Source: Isoetes taiwanensis (taxonomy: Eukaryota; Streptophyta; Lycopodiopsida; Isoetales; Isoetaceae). From it: 64,000 nucleotides of DNA. The translations under genes were made by a program, and so were the position numbers. The DNA lies in assembly GCA_021234155.1 (NCBI GenBank), contig JAJEKV010000016.1, positions 19,169,616 through 19,233,615 on the forward strand, written 5' to 3'. Under the pieces are notes generated by a model. It made no database searches. It was not told where the DNA came from and saw nothing but the letters and a program-made list of their open reading frames with translations. Of this stretch, positions 1 to 9,570 are shown piece by piece (position 1 is the first letter of the stretch; the number at the start of each line of letters is the position of its first letter).

Positions 1-165
1 TCCCGAGCTTGCTAAAGTGGCGAATTGGGGGAACACTTCATTTCCCCCTCGTGTCCCTCGTCGAAAAGGGGAAAATATGGGGTTTGGCACATCCTTGCGG
101 TGGATGGCCATTTTTTCTTCGGAGACGTTCTTTGGGAGATGAGCTACCGTTTGAACGGTGGGATT
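1..165. repeat. Diverged direct repeat, copy 1
   Basis: This stretch matches 677-841 in the same orientation with scattered substitutions and small indels. Shared landmarks include GGAACACTTCATTTCCCCCT, GGTTTGGCACA, GCGGTGGATGGCCATTTTTT and GGGAGATGAGCTAC. I do not recognise the repeated sequence. It may be part of a larger unit beginning before the window. Confidence 0.8.
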
Positions 166-676
166 AGCAGATGGAGCGGTATTGGTGCCCCGATACTTAA
201 ACCCTACGAAATATGTAGGGTTTAGGTGTTGGCAGCCCTCCCTGGCTCTGAAGTGGCCGAGAGCTTGCTTATAGGGTTTCATCAAGGGTTCGAAGAGGAG
301 GAGAACACACCCCCCTCCTCCTCCCCCCCCCCCAAAAGCACCGGTTCCGTACTTGCCCCATTGCAATGGATCGTAAACAAGCTAGACACTGTGCGACTGT
401 GCATGCTAGAAGGTATGAAACGATAGTTCAACTGCGTGATTGCATCCAGAAGGCTAGAGTTACCCTAGGACACATGTTTGCAGAGTAGAAGATCCATCAA
501 AAGCCCATATTGCCAACTACATGCTACCTTTAGATTGTAAGTGCATTAGGCAAGGCCGAATGCATTCAGCGAAAGGTCAGCTAGTTGCACATAGCGAGTC
601 GAGTTTGGCTCCATCCGTCATAATAGTCCTTAGAGTAAATTGATGCTACAGACTCATGCGCAAACTCAAAACCACA

Positions 677-841
677 TCTTGAGCTCGCTAGAGTGGCGAA
701 CTGGAGGAACACTTCATTTCCCCCTTGTGCCCCTACGTTGAAAAAGGGAAAATTGAGGTTTGGCACACCATGCGGTGGATGGCCATTTTTTCTTTTTGAA
801 GATGTTCCTTGGGAGATGAGCTACAGTGTGAATGGCATTGA
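677..841. repeat. Diverged direct repeat, copy 2
   Basis: Second copy of the repeat at 1-165, about 676 bp downstream in direct orientation. Whether the intervening ~510 bp belongs to a longer tandem unit cannot be decided, because copy 1 starts at the window edge. Confidence 0.8.
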
Positions 842-865
842 ATTTTAATACTTGTTACCACTGCT

Positions 866-1663
866 TCATCGATAATGTTCTTGAAAGTCGATTGTGTCGC
901 CCAATCCGACTTCCTTTGGTGCCCACAAATTGTGTTGTTGCTGCACTTGCAGCTGCATTTTAGCTTCCTCTTCCTCGTCGGAGGGAATGTCAATAATATC
1001 TTCAACGTCATCTAGCATTCCATCTTGTTGCCGTTGTTGTTATATGACATTCTCCTCATATTCAAGCAAGAGTTGCTCATCTTCTCTGGAATCTAAAGGG
1101 TTGAGTTCTATGGCTTGAATGGAGGGTTGACCCACTACGTTCTCGGCCTTATATGCTAGAAAGAGAGCCAATGCAGTAGTAAGGGTAAAATATCTGACAC
1201 CCCTATGGCTCATGGACATATAGCTAGGCATACGAGATGCCTTGTTCTGCAAAGCCTTCATGACATTTTCAACTATGTTTAAGGCTTCACCAAGAATGTC
1301 CTTTGGTATCCAAAGGCCTTCACATGGTGGGACTTGTTTAGCATGGACCTCTACCCTAGCATGAAACTCTGCCATAATATGGTGTGGCATGGAGTGTATC
1401 TTGGAGGCCAAATGAGTGCTGGAACACTTGACATACCTAATCAAGTGGTACTTCCTTGAGATGACTAGTGGGGCTGTACCAGGAAGTGAAAGTAGAGGTC
1501 GCCATAGAGGTGATGAAGAAGACTGTGTCAAATACGAAGGTGAGCACCTAAGTAGCTGAGAAGATTGCCTAACTGACAGGAGCGAGATTTGAAGGTGCTG
1601 TCTTGCAGAAATGAAGTGGTATTTATAGGAAAGAACCGTGCATAAATTTTTGGGTTGCAACAA
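866..1663 (-). pseudogene. Unrecognised ORF with one in-frame stop and an acidic C-terminus
   Basis: An open frame of 207 codons on the minus strand ends in a TAA at about 1040. The same frame then stays open for roughly 55 further codons with a Gln/Asp/Glu-rich composition (QQRQQDG, then an IPSDEEEE stretch) up to a TGA at 866. The compositional continuity suggests one longer ancestral protein with a single nonsense change. I see no catalytic motif, signal peptide or family I recognise. It lies downstream of the H3-like ORF of element A on the same strand, so it could be part of that element or a separate gene remnant. Confidence 0.3.
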
Positions 1664-1695
1664 TGTTGCCTATTTGTTGGACTTTCCAGTACAGT

Positions 1696-1947
1696 TGGGC
1701 AAAAATATGCTGGTGGGGTACAAAAGCAGGCATCTGGACACATGCTGACAGCACTCATATAGCACCCCATATGGCAGTTTGTTTAGGGTGTTAGTGGTAT
1801 TAGCACATGGTAATTAGGTAATCAATAGAAATATATAACAGCTCCAATGAATGACAAGTGGAATACTATGATAGAATAGTAGGTGCAGGGTGATGATCTA
1901 AGTGCTGGGGCCGCGTTTTTTTGTACCCCACCAGCATACTTTTGCCC
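1696..1947. mobile_element. Small TIR element (MITE-like), ~250 bp
   Basis: Terminal inverted repeats of about 30 bp bound the element: the left arm reads TGGGCAAAAATATGCTGGTG and onward, and the right arm at 1918-1947 is its reverse complement with one mismatch. The interior has no coding potential. No clean target-site duplication is visible, so the superfamily is left open. Confidence 0.65.
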
Positions 1948-2030
1948 AGTTGGTTTGACTCGTGTTGGAATGCACAATGGGTAATAGGTATTTTTGGATT
2001 AGAACTAGATTGTAAGTAGAAAAGGTTGGA

Positions 2031-2100
2031 CGACTCTCACCGTGTACGAAATAGGCTTATGAGGATCTCATAAGCGGCGTCCAAGCTAGCAGAGAGTTGT
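2031..2100. repeat. 70-bp palindromic hairpin repeat, copy 1
   Basis: A three-stem palindrome: outer GACTCTCA against GAGAGTT, a degenerate middle stem, and an inner stem CTTATGAG/CTCATAAG around a 1-3 nt centre. The inner stem differs from the other copies (CTTGTGAG/CTCACAAG) by paired changes on both arms, so base pairing is preserved. Confidence 0.85.
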
Positions 2101-2230
2101 GGAGTGTTGGTGAAATTTTTTTATATCCAAATGACATTTTCAAGTACAAAACCGTGTTCTACGTTTAATTTGAAGCTCACTATGCCTATCAATTGCTAGC
2201 TTGGGCAATTATTTTGGGACATAGGGTTGA

Positions 2231-2300
2231 TAACTCTCACTGTGCGCGAAATGGGCTTGTGAGAATCTCACAAGGGCCATTCGCGCTAGCTGAGAGTCGT
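2231..2300. repeat. 70-bp palindromic hairpin repeat, copy 2
   Basis: The best-preserved copy. Stem 1 is CTCTCA/TGAGAG. Stem 2 is GCGCGAAATGG/CCATTCGCGC with one bulged A. Stem 3 is CTTGTGAGA/TCTCACAAG around a single A. A 4x4 internal loop (CTGT/TAGC) separates stems 1 and 2. It starts exactly 200 bp after copy 1. Confidence 0.9.
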
Positions 2301-2460
2301 CGAAAATTTGAACTATACTTTTCCGACTCTTTAACATTGAAATTGTTTACAAACATTAGAAAAACCATAATTTTATTATTAGAAGTAACTTTCGACATAC
2401 ATAGTAACTACTAAAAGTTTCATTCTCGACGGCTTTTAATAGATAGATAGATAGATAGAA

Positions 2461-3372
2461 ATTTTAACGTCCCTAGACATAACGGTTACTCTGCGAACGT
2501 GCATTGTGCATATATTAGCATCATCGAGTTTTGGCTGCTTCCTAGGTCGCTATCATCATTTGTGAAGTGCCACGAAATTCTGGCTGATATTCCTGCACCA
2601 TTTCCTTTACTAATCTGCCAAAGGTAGCGTGGGGGATCAGAAAATTGGTGCTCCGCTGGAAATGGCGGATCTCTTGCAGAGACTTTGTGTAGGTTGAGAT
2701 CAGTTTCTATTTTATTGGTTTCTTAGGTGCCACTGGAGGATCTGGTGGAGGTCGGAGGGGATTTAGATCTCTTGTTGGCCTGCCAATTGCAACAAATCTT
2801 ACTCGGTGTGCGTCATAATACTCTGAGTAGGCTTTGTACATCGCCATGAGCTTCTCATACTACTTTAACTTTTCTTTGTACCTCTGTTCTGGCCCTAGAG
2901 TGTAGGATTCGATCCTCTTGTTGGGCTTCTTATTAGTGTCTGCTACTGGAAGTTTTGGATATGGCGGCGGCTCAGGTGCCTGCTCTTCATCGGTGTTCAC
3001 CTGTTCTTCATCTGGTTGATCTTGGTGCTACTGTTCCTGAACCGATTGAACTTCGGAGTTAGGGTTTGTTTCGGAAGTGCCCTCCGCTAAAAGTATACGC
3101 TCGAGTTCTCGAGTATAGTCATCTATATCTTCAGAAGAAGTAGACGGGGGTACTTCTTACCGTACTTTCTTTCGAAAGCCTTGTTCCTATGCTTCTTGGT
3201 TTGATGGGTGGGGGTGTTGGATCATAAGGTTGAGGTATTGGAGCTGATCAGGAGGCTAGTCTTCTGCATGTTTAGACCTCCTTTCTCGTCTCCTCTGATA
3301 GCGTTCACAAACTTGGGCGCTGGTGTTAGAGTCGCTCTCAGCCATCCTTGCGGTCTGCTTAGTGTGAGTCAT
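2461..3372 (-). pseudogene. Histone H3-like first ORF of LTR element A (decayed)
   Basis: One minus-strand frame runs about 280 codons without an indel. It begins MTHTKQTARMAES, which matches the H3 tail at T3-K4-Q5-T6-A7-R8. An acidic, Pro/Glu-rich spacer of ~200 residues follows. From residue ~228 comes an H3-type histone fold: SLQEIRHFQRST (alpha-N), FGRLVKEMVQEY (alpha-1 region), FRGTSQMMIAT then EAA (alpha-2). After a frameshift near 2526 come DDANICTMHVRRVTVMSRDV (loop 2 and alpha-3; H3 has [20 protein letters not shown]). Seven in-frame stops occur, at codons ~39, 62, 72, 115, 171, 222 and 277; six are TAG. The TAG at 277 sits where H3 has Gln, as expected from CAG-to-TAG decay. RHFQ and NFLIP recall CENH3, whereas FGRLV recalls canonical H3. 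The ORF starts 627 bp downstream of the PBS. Confidence 0.85.
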
Positions 3373-3559
3373 GACGAACAGCTTCTCGATCCGACCACGG
3401 GCACCTGAAAATCACCTTGTTGATGAAAACCAATTCTTTTCTGCGAACTGAGAGTTGTGGGCCCCAATATTTATAGAAAAAACCCTAAATTCTAGGTCAA
3501 ATTGTTTTTTTGCATATAACTATATCATACGACTTAGGAAAAGGGTGATACCGTCGATA

Positions 3560-3629
3560 CGACTCTCATTGTGCACGAAATGGGCTTGTGAGAGTCTCAC
3601 AAGTGCCATTCGCGCTAGCTGAGAGTCGT
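3560..3629. repeat. 70-bp palindromic hairpin repeat, copy 3
   Basis: GACTCTCA pairs with TGAGAGTC at the ends, and CTTGTGAGA with TCTCACAAG at the centre. The middle stem is GCACGAAATGG/CCATTCGCGC with one mismatch. It lies in the leader between the PBS and the H3-like ORF of element A. A partial 3' half (GCGAACTGAGAGTTGTGGG) at about 3437-3457 may be the remnant of a fifth copy. Confidence 0.9.
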
Positions 3630-3758
3630 GGGTCTAAATTACTCTATAAGTTATCAATTATTATGTTTAAGTACACAATCAAGCCTAATTAATTATTTTA
3701 AGCTATCTTGGACTATACACTTAATATTTCTAGATGCATATAACCTAAAATAGGTGGA

Positions 3759-3828
3759 CGACTCTCACCGTGCAAGAAACGAGCTTGTAAGAATCTCACA
3801 AGTGCCATTCGCACTAGTTGAGAGTCGT
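3759..3828. repeat. 70-bp palindromic hairpin repeat, copy 4
   Basis: Same architecture as copies 1-3, with CGACTCTCA/TGAGAGTCG outer stem and CTTGTAAGA/TCTCACAAG inner stem (one mismatch). It starts 199 bp after copy 3, almost the same spacing as copies 1 and 2. The hairpin therefore seems to be embedded in a ~200-bp repeated unit. Confidence 0.9.
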
Positions 3829-3985
3829 TGGGCACTGGCTCACTGATTTTTCTAATGGTTGGAAATTTGTTTTGCCAAAAACGTGATTCTTGCTTGGATT
3901 TGTTTTGCCAAGACGAGGATTTCTCTAGAAAATTAGTACTATCAAGTAATTGGCCAGTGTTCAATCTTGGTCAACTAAGATCATT

Positions 3986-3997
3986 GTTCTGATACCA
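3986..3997 (-). promoter_or_regulatory. Primer binding site (initiator Met tRNA type) of element A
   Basis: On the minus strand the sequence reads TGGTATCAGAAC, one mismatch from the TGGTATCAGAGC typical of plant LTR elements primed by initiator Met tRNA. It begins one base inside the LTR end (CGTCACA). This fixes element A as minus-strand and the LTR at 3999-5561 as its 5' LTR. Confidence 0.85.
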
Positions 3998-3998
3998 T

Positions 3999-5561
3999 TG
4001 TGACGTCCCCCAATCATATACGATGCTCCCATCATACACGAACTGGAGATTCCCCCTCTTGGCCATGCTACCATCGAGAGACCGCCCATCTGACGTGGGA
4101 TTCCTGATGGTGGGCAGGAATCCTACGTGGGAGGACTAGGCATGTCATTTACCAAGTCTCCATCGGGATCCACCTAGCAATGCAGAACCGTATACCATGA
4201 GTACATAACAACAAATAATACATATAGCCATCCCAAAGGGTGGAGATCACCATAACAACATAACAACATAGACAACAATGGCACATCCTACCCAAGGCTC
4301 AAACTCAAGGTATGACTGATGACTTGGGGTCTCCAGAGGTCAAAGCAGATGGAATTCATGGAAAATGGACTGGAATAGAACATGGTCGTTGGGTAGTCCA
4401 ATCTATCCACCCCTCCTATGCATACTTTGCAGATAGGCTGATAAGTTTTGGGACCGGATCGTAGCCTGTCGGGGGCATAGCCAAAGGGGCTATTTCTGGG
4501 TTGCATCTCCCCAGTCCTGATGAGGCAGGAGGAGATCACTCTTTCCTCTAGAGGATACATGCTAATGGCAGGCAGACTAGAGAGGCATTGCTCGTCTATG
4601 ACTTCAACCCCATTGAAGGTGGCCTCACCACCCAAAAGGTGTCAAGCCCATACCAGAGCCGCAAGCAGTGCATAAGGTATTAGACCTAGTCCGTAATGTT
4701 TCCCGATAGGCTTTACGCACCAGAGGGATCAGGTACCATCAAACAAGTTCCCCCTTGTTAGCCGGTCTGGCCCCTCCGCCCACAACGCAGGCATGCTCTT
4801 ATGCACATGCCGCTTTAATTGGGAGTTAATGAGACTAATCTAGGATCAAATCTACTAAGGCTTGGGTTGCTACCCCCTTCCCAATATACAGGAGTGCGAA
4901 CAGGTCATACATCATAGAACCATATGAATCGAATAACAGAACATCACATGAATCTAACCTAAACATACATATTTAGGGTTCATTAGTCAGTTCTTGGCAA
5001 GAACATACATAGTTAGGGCTGGACAAGAATGGCCAATGACTGATCTAAGAATCAAACAAGGGTAGGTGGCACCTACCGGATCCTTGGCTGGCGGGCATTG
5101 CTCCTCTGAAGGTGTCCATGGCCAGCGACCGAGGTGGCTGCTGGCGAGTCCGAGGTTGCTTGTAGAAGGCGACCTACTTTGATCCGACTTGTGAAGACTA
5201 CGCGCAGCTCCCAAGGCTGATGGCGACTGCTGTCTCAGACACGAATCCGAAGATGTGAACGATGATCACGAGGCCCCAAAAATGGGGCGCATTAAGGATG
5301 TGTCCCTTTTATAGAAGGTTACTTTTTAGGGTACAACTTTAGGGTTGACAATGAAAGGTCAGGTCATGGGGTTCCGCCATGTGGCAATTAGCTTAATATA
5401 CTCCCATGTTGCAACATGGGCAATATATTGGAGTCTAGGGGTTGCGCCCCCATGGGAAATCTATACCAGCTAACGTGTACATGTCGTACATACGGCATGT
5501 ACTAGTGATGTGGCGAGTATAATATACACATTTATACCATATATTATCCTTGAACTTCACA
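3999..5561 (-). repeat. 5' LTR of element A (1,563 bp)
   Basis: Read on the minus strand the LTR begins TGTGAAGTTCAAGGATAATA and ends GGGGGACGTCACA, just before the PBS. It is homologous along its length to the LTR at 60919-62500. Shared parts include the first ~90 bp, a block around AGTATGCAYAGGAGGGGYGG, and GAGCCTTGGGTAGGAT. It contains the TATA box at 5306-5313. Right of the LTR the sequence runs directly into copia reverse-transcriptase coding sequence, so element A inserted into a copia element. No partner LTR of element A is present in the window. Confidence 0.85.
5306..5313 (-). promoter_or_regulatory. TATA box of LTR A
   Basis: TATAAAAG on the minus strand, about 250 bp into the LTR. 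Two telo-box-like motifs (AACCCTAAA and ACCCTAAAA) lie in the ~40 bp just upstream of it. LTR B has CCCTAAC-type motifs in the corresponding core-promoter region. Confidence 0.6.
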
Positions 5562-6158
5562 TCATGTATTGCATGATTTGCACCGAACCTGATATTGCCT
5601 TTGTTGTTATAGCTCTCATTCAATTTTCAGTAGATCCAGGCCATAAACATTGGAAAATGATCAAGCACATTCTCAGACACTGAAAGGATGCTGTTGATTA
5701 TGACCTTATATATTGCAAGTGATGCCTTTTCATTGCTGACATACAGTGATTCATTACTTAACGATGTGAAAGATAACTCTAGGTCCACATCCGCCGTTTC
5801 TCCTATGCTTGCCAACGCTACCATTGCTTGGATTAGCAAGAAATAGGATCAAATATCTCTTTCTTCCATCGAAGCAAGTACGTTGCAGCATCTACAACAA
5901 CCCCTGAGATTATTGGATAACAAAGAAGGCATTGAGTGCTGCACTGAAGTTCGGCATCCAAAGTCTAAGCACGTTGCCAAGCATTACCATTTTGTGAAGG
6001 AGTTTATAGCTGATAAACAAATTCAGATTGAGCATATTCCTATAAGGAACAATACCGCATATGTCTTGATCAAGCGTTTGACTCGCAAGCTTTTTGAGCA
6101 ACATCGATTTGGTATGGGTATTGGTCTTGATCGATTCCAGAGCTCAGGTTGAGCATGG
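5562..6158 (+). pseudogene. Ty1/copia reverse transcriptase end and RNase H, decayed
   Basis: Conceptual translation gives MYCMICTEPDIAFVV, HWKMIKHILRH, DYDLIY, then SKK-stop-DQISLSSIEAS and LDNKEGIECC. A final frame (5883-6152) has RHPKSKHVAKHYHFVKEFIA and HIPIRNNTAYVLIKRLTRK. These match the conserved end of copia RT (CTRPDIAY, HWxAVKxILRYL) and RNase H (SLSSxEAEY, DNKSAI, SKHIDxRYHFIRE, LADxLTKPL). Several stops and at least two frameshifts make it non-functional. The upstream part of the copia gene was cut off by the insertion of element A at 5561/5562. Confidence 0.85.
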
Positions 6159-6185
6159 AGATGATAACCTCTTATCAAGGAGGAG

Positions 6186-6540
6186 TGTCAAGATATGTGA
6201 TATCGAGATCGTCATCTTCTTACTAGATGCGACGTATTAGCACTTATGACATTAAGCACATAGCTGCTAATTAAGCACTTCATCAGTATACTATCTAGCA
6301 ACGACCCACCACTTGCCATAATTAGCTACGACGTAATTAGGTGTGGCTGGTAATGGGAGCAATTAATATTGATTGCCCTTTATATATCTTGTATTCTCAC
6401 ATACATTTCAATACACCTTTGTTTTAGGAGCTTGCACTCTCGAATATCGGTGTGCATCCTCTTCTCTCTGCGGACGTTAAAAAACCTATCTATCTACCGA
6501 CCTATCTACCTGTCTATCTCTTTCTTAGTGCCTACTAGGA
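6186..6540 (+). repeat. 3' LTR of the copia element
   Basis: A purine tract AAGGAGGAG (6177-6185) directly precedes TGTCAAGATATGTGATATC, the arrangement seen at polypurine tract/3' LTR junctions of plant copia elements. A TTTATATAT box lies near 6380. The 3' boundary is not fixed because no clear CA end with target duplication is visible; 6540 is approximate. Confidence 0.7.
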
Positions 6541-9500
6541 TATGCTTAATCATCATCCAGGATGTACTTCACTCCAATGTATGATTCATAGCCTATGCAC
6601 ACCTAGCCCATTAAGGCAAGGTATTTCTTCGTTTTTCCCAAGTCCTACTCCTAAATCAATAACAATTACCATTGTAGACCTATTACGTTGGCAAATGGTT
6701 TTCTCTAGTTTTTTTTTTTTTTTGGGAGGGGAAGGGGAGGGGGAGGGGGGAAAGAAAAAAATTGAAAAAGAGGGCATTTTGTACATTGTGAACCATTAGA
6801 AAATTATTATCTTATTATGTTAGACAGTGGAAAATAGATCATGAACACATGATCACAGCCCAAAATAGTCGAAAACATGTGGAACGAACTGGATTTAGAG
6901 CCAGCCGAAAAAGAGCTGCATAACCGAAAAGATCTGGGAACGTTGGCACAGCCGAAAAAGATCTGGCACAGTCGAAAAGGTCTGGCACAAAGATCTGGAA
7001 CAGACCCAAAAGATGTGAGAGGAAATCAGATCGTCAGCAAAAAACAGAGTTCATCAGTTCTTTGTTTTTTCTGAAAGTAGCATCAGTTCTGGGTTTTTTT
7101 TCACAAAAGGTACAGCGGAAGATAATCGATTTGGTCTGTAGACATATTTCAATTTTACAATAGTCATCATCTTCCTGACTTCCTCAGTTGGCCATGCCTT
7201 AATGAAGGAAGAAATGCATCTCATATGCTTCTTTATGGAGGATGCTAAAGAGATGCATTGTCTGAATTTAAAGAACAGATGCAAGAAATTGATTGGGGAG
7301 GTTGTGTCTTTGTGAAGCATTTAAAATCTTATGTAAAGGAGTAAAGGATGAAACAAAATGGGACCATGCACAAAATTTAAGTGCTATTATGAATATATCA
7401 TGTCAAGTTCAGTTGCCCAAGCAAGGACCTTACACAATTTGATCTTGATGTGTTCTTTTCCTGAGGAAGTTAAAATTGTCTTGGAGAAGCTTTTTTGCAG
7501 AACAGAATTTCTACTTATAGCCTCCAACAAAACTAGTTCTTATGGAATAGAGTAGGCATGAAATCTGCATAAACCTGGGTACGTTGAATGTTTAACACTA
7601 ACCCTTTCCTAATCAAATCTTGTTATCGGGTCAGAAATTGTACACTCCAAGAATTAAAGACAAAAATAGTCACATGCAAATGTTGCACATTGAAAGTCAT
7701 GATGACTTTTATCCAAATTCGATGCAAATACTTGAGCCCAGTCTTCTTGATCGTCTTGGAAATGCACGGCATGATGGTAAGCAGCTCTGCCCAGAGTTTA
7801 TTGTAAATTTTTTGTATCAAGTAACATCATTTATCCCATTTTTGCAACAGTAAAGGATGCAACTAAGTAGTAGACCTTGTCACCGGCATGTTCTCTGGCC
7901 GTTTCTTCGAATGCAGAGCAGAGGGAAAATTGCAAGAGGGAAAATTGGGAAAGTTGATCCATGTTCTCATTATTTACCTTGGACTTTAAAATAGGATACA
8001 AGCGAGAGATGTGCTCTCCTGAACTTCTACATAGAAGCATATCATTATGAAGGCTATCATCAAACTCCAACAAATTCATCCCCTTATTGATAGCCAGTTT
8101 GATCTTAATATAGTTTTAAATATTTCCATACCTAAGGAATTGCATTTTTGTTCTTGCCCCTTTTTATTTCAATGTTCATAACAAGTACCTACGGTCCATT
8201 ATGTTATGTAAACAATAGTGATCTATTCCACGTTTTGCCTTTGGAAAAAAAAAAACAAATTCTAACATCTCGTAACACATAACACATGCATCGCACCCAT
8301 TATTGGCGTGCGCGTATGCACACACGCGCAAATTGAAGGATTTTTTTTTTTTTTGAAAATCTTTGTTTTAGTGTGTTATGGGATTAATTTCCTGAACTTG
8401 TCCATGGTTTCTGAATTTTTATTTTTTTTCTACACTAGAAAAACAACATCTTTTATAAAACACCAAAACTAAGATTCTCAAAATTTTCATAATGGCAAAT
8501 GTTCAAAATTGTGAGATACATCCTCACTCCATTGTATTCCCTTCAATTTCAAAGTAAAAGACTCATTGTGTAACTCAAACGTAAAAGAAAGGTCGACATG
8601 CGGAACCTCAATACAACAGAAAACATGATATGTAGTTGGGTGTAACATACAAACCTAGCTACACAAAATAAATAGACAATGATTAAAGCCAATTCTACCA
8701 TTACTCTTTTTCATTCACATGCCAATTTCGTTTCAAATTTTGCAAGTAGGGCACAACTTGTTTGCTTTTGCCATATTCAACTCAATCATAATGATATTCA
8801 ACTCAATCATAATGAAATTCTAAGTAGTGTTAAATGCTCCCTCTAAACCAAAGTTGGGCTTATACAGCTTTAACTATAACTTTTTTTTTTTTTTTTTTTT
8901 TTTAGAACTATAGCTACTATTGCTTTGACATTGCATTCATATCTATATCACAACATTTGAGGTCAAATTCATCATTTTGGCACAATGGTTTTTTACCTTT
9001 ACCAATGAATCTTAGAGAGTGGCTCTATATTATCCTTGCGTGCCCCAAAATTCTAACCAACAACGAGACAACCACCTCTTCAAATTGTTACTACTCTATA
9101 CAAATTTTAATTTAAAACCTCGGCTGTATCAATCAAAATTAAAACTATATTAAATAATGGCATTTATAATGGCACTTTTTTATAAGGGCATTGTGGTAAT
9201 TTCCCCTCGAAAGAACCTATCACCAGCTCACATCCGTGGGGCCGGGTTTCTACAATGACAATATTTACCGATGTTGTAGGCCAACCATTTTCCATGTTTG
9301 CTTCAATTGCTCAACTCCTACCATAAGAATAAAATTTGATTCCTTGGTCTTTTGGTAAGACCGAATATAATATATGTGAAATAATTTACATGCTAAGAGT
9401 CAAAATTCCATGCATGTGGACTGCTGGAAGAATTGAATCTTTTGCACATTTCCATTTCCAATTTACATGACTGTAACCGTATCCTTTACCGTAATATCCT

Positions 9501-9570
9501 TTATGGGTGTCATTTACATCCTCGTGCATGATTAAGAGGATTGATGTACATATGTAACGTTGATTTGGAA
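6541..9570. other. Intergenic sequence with no supported gene
   Basis: AT-rich sequence downstream of ATG101. It contains a short degenerate repeat around 6900-7000 (GCCGAAAAAGATCTGGCACAG-like units) and several homopolymer A/T runs, for example at 8880-8903. A dispersed repeat lies at 8385-8475, with a second copy at 15343-15430. Short ORFs here show no motif I recognise. Confidence 0.5.
8385..8475. repeat. Dispersed repeat, copy 1 (partner at 15343-15430)
   Basis: GAACTTGTCCATGGTTTCTG, a T-rich run, and ACATC..ATAAAACACCAAAA are shared in direct orientation with 15343-15430. The second copy is directly abutted on its left by the MULE at 14175-15334. Confidence 0.6.

Larger units (their letters stand above)
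2031..5561 (-). mobile_element. LTR retrotransposon element A (5' part: LTR, leader, H3-like ORF)
   Basis: In minus-strand order: LTR (5561-3999), PBS, a ~610-bp leader with two 70-bp palindromes, the H3-like ORF (3372-2461), and two more palindromes (2300-2031). No protease, RT or integrase of this element is recognisable in the window; the left limit is set only at the last palindrome. It is the same family as element B at 58.4-62.5 kb, by LTR homology and by the shared H3-like N-terminus, including a common Ser-Ala-Gln at positions 17-19. Element B has Ty3/gypsy chromovirus integrase features, so element A is inferred to be the same type. Confidence 0.75.

Noticed and set aside
2031-3828. 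CRISPR-like array from the four 70-bp repeats
   Set aside because: Eukaryotic context, unequal spacing (200, 1329 and 199 bp between starts, with an ORF between the pairs), and palindromes too long; no cas genes.
4288-4635. 115-codon minus ORF in LTR A
   Set aside because: LTR sequence; homologous to non-coding sequence of LTR B with frame-breaking differences.
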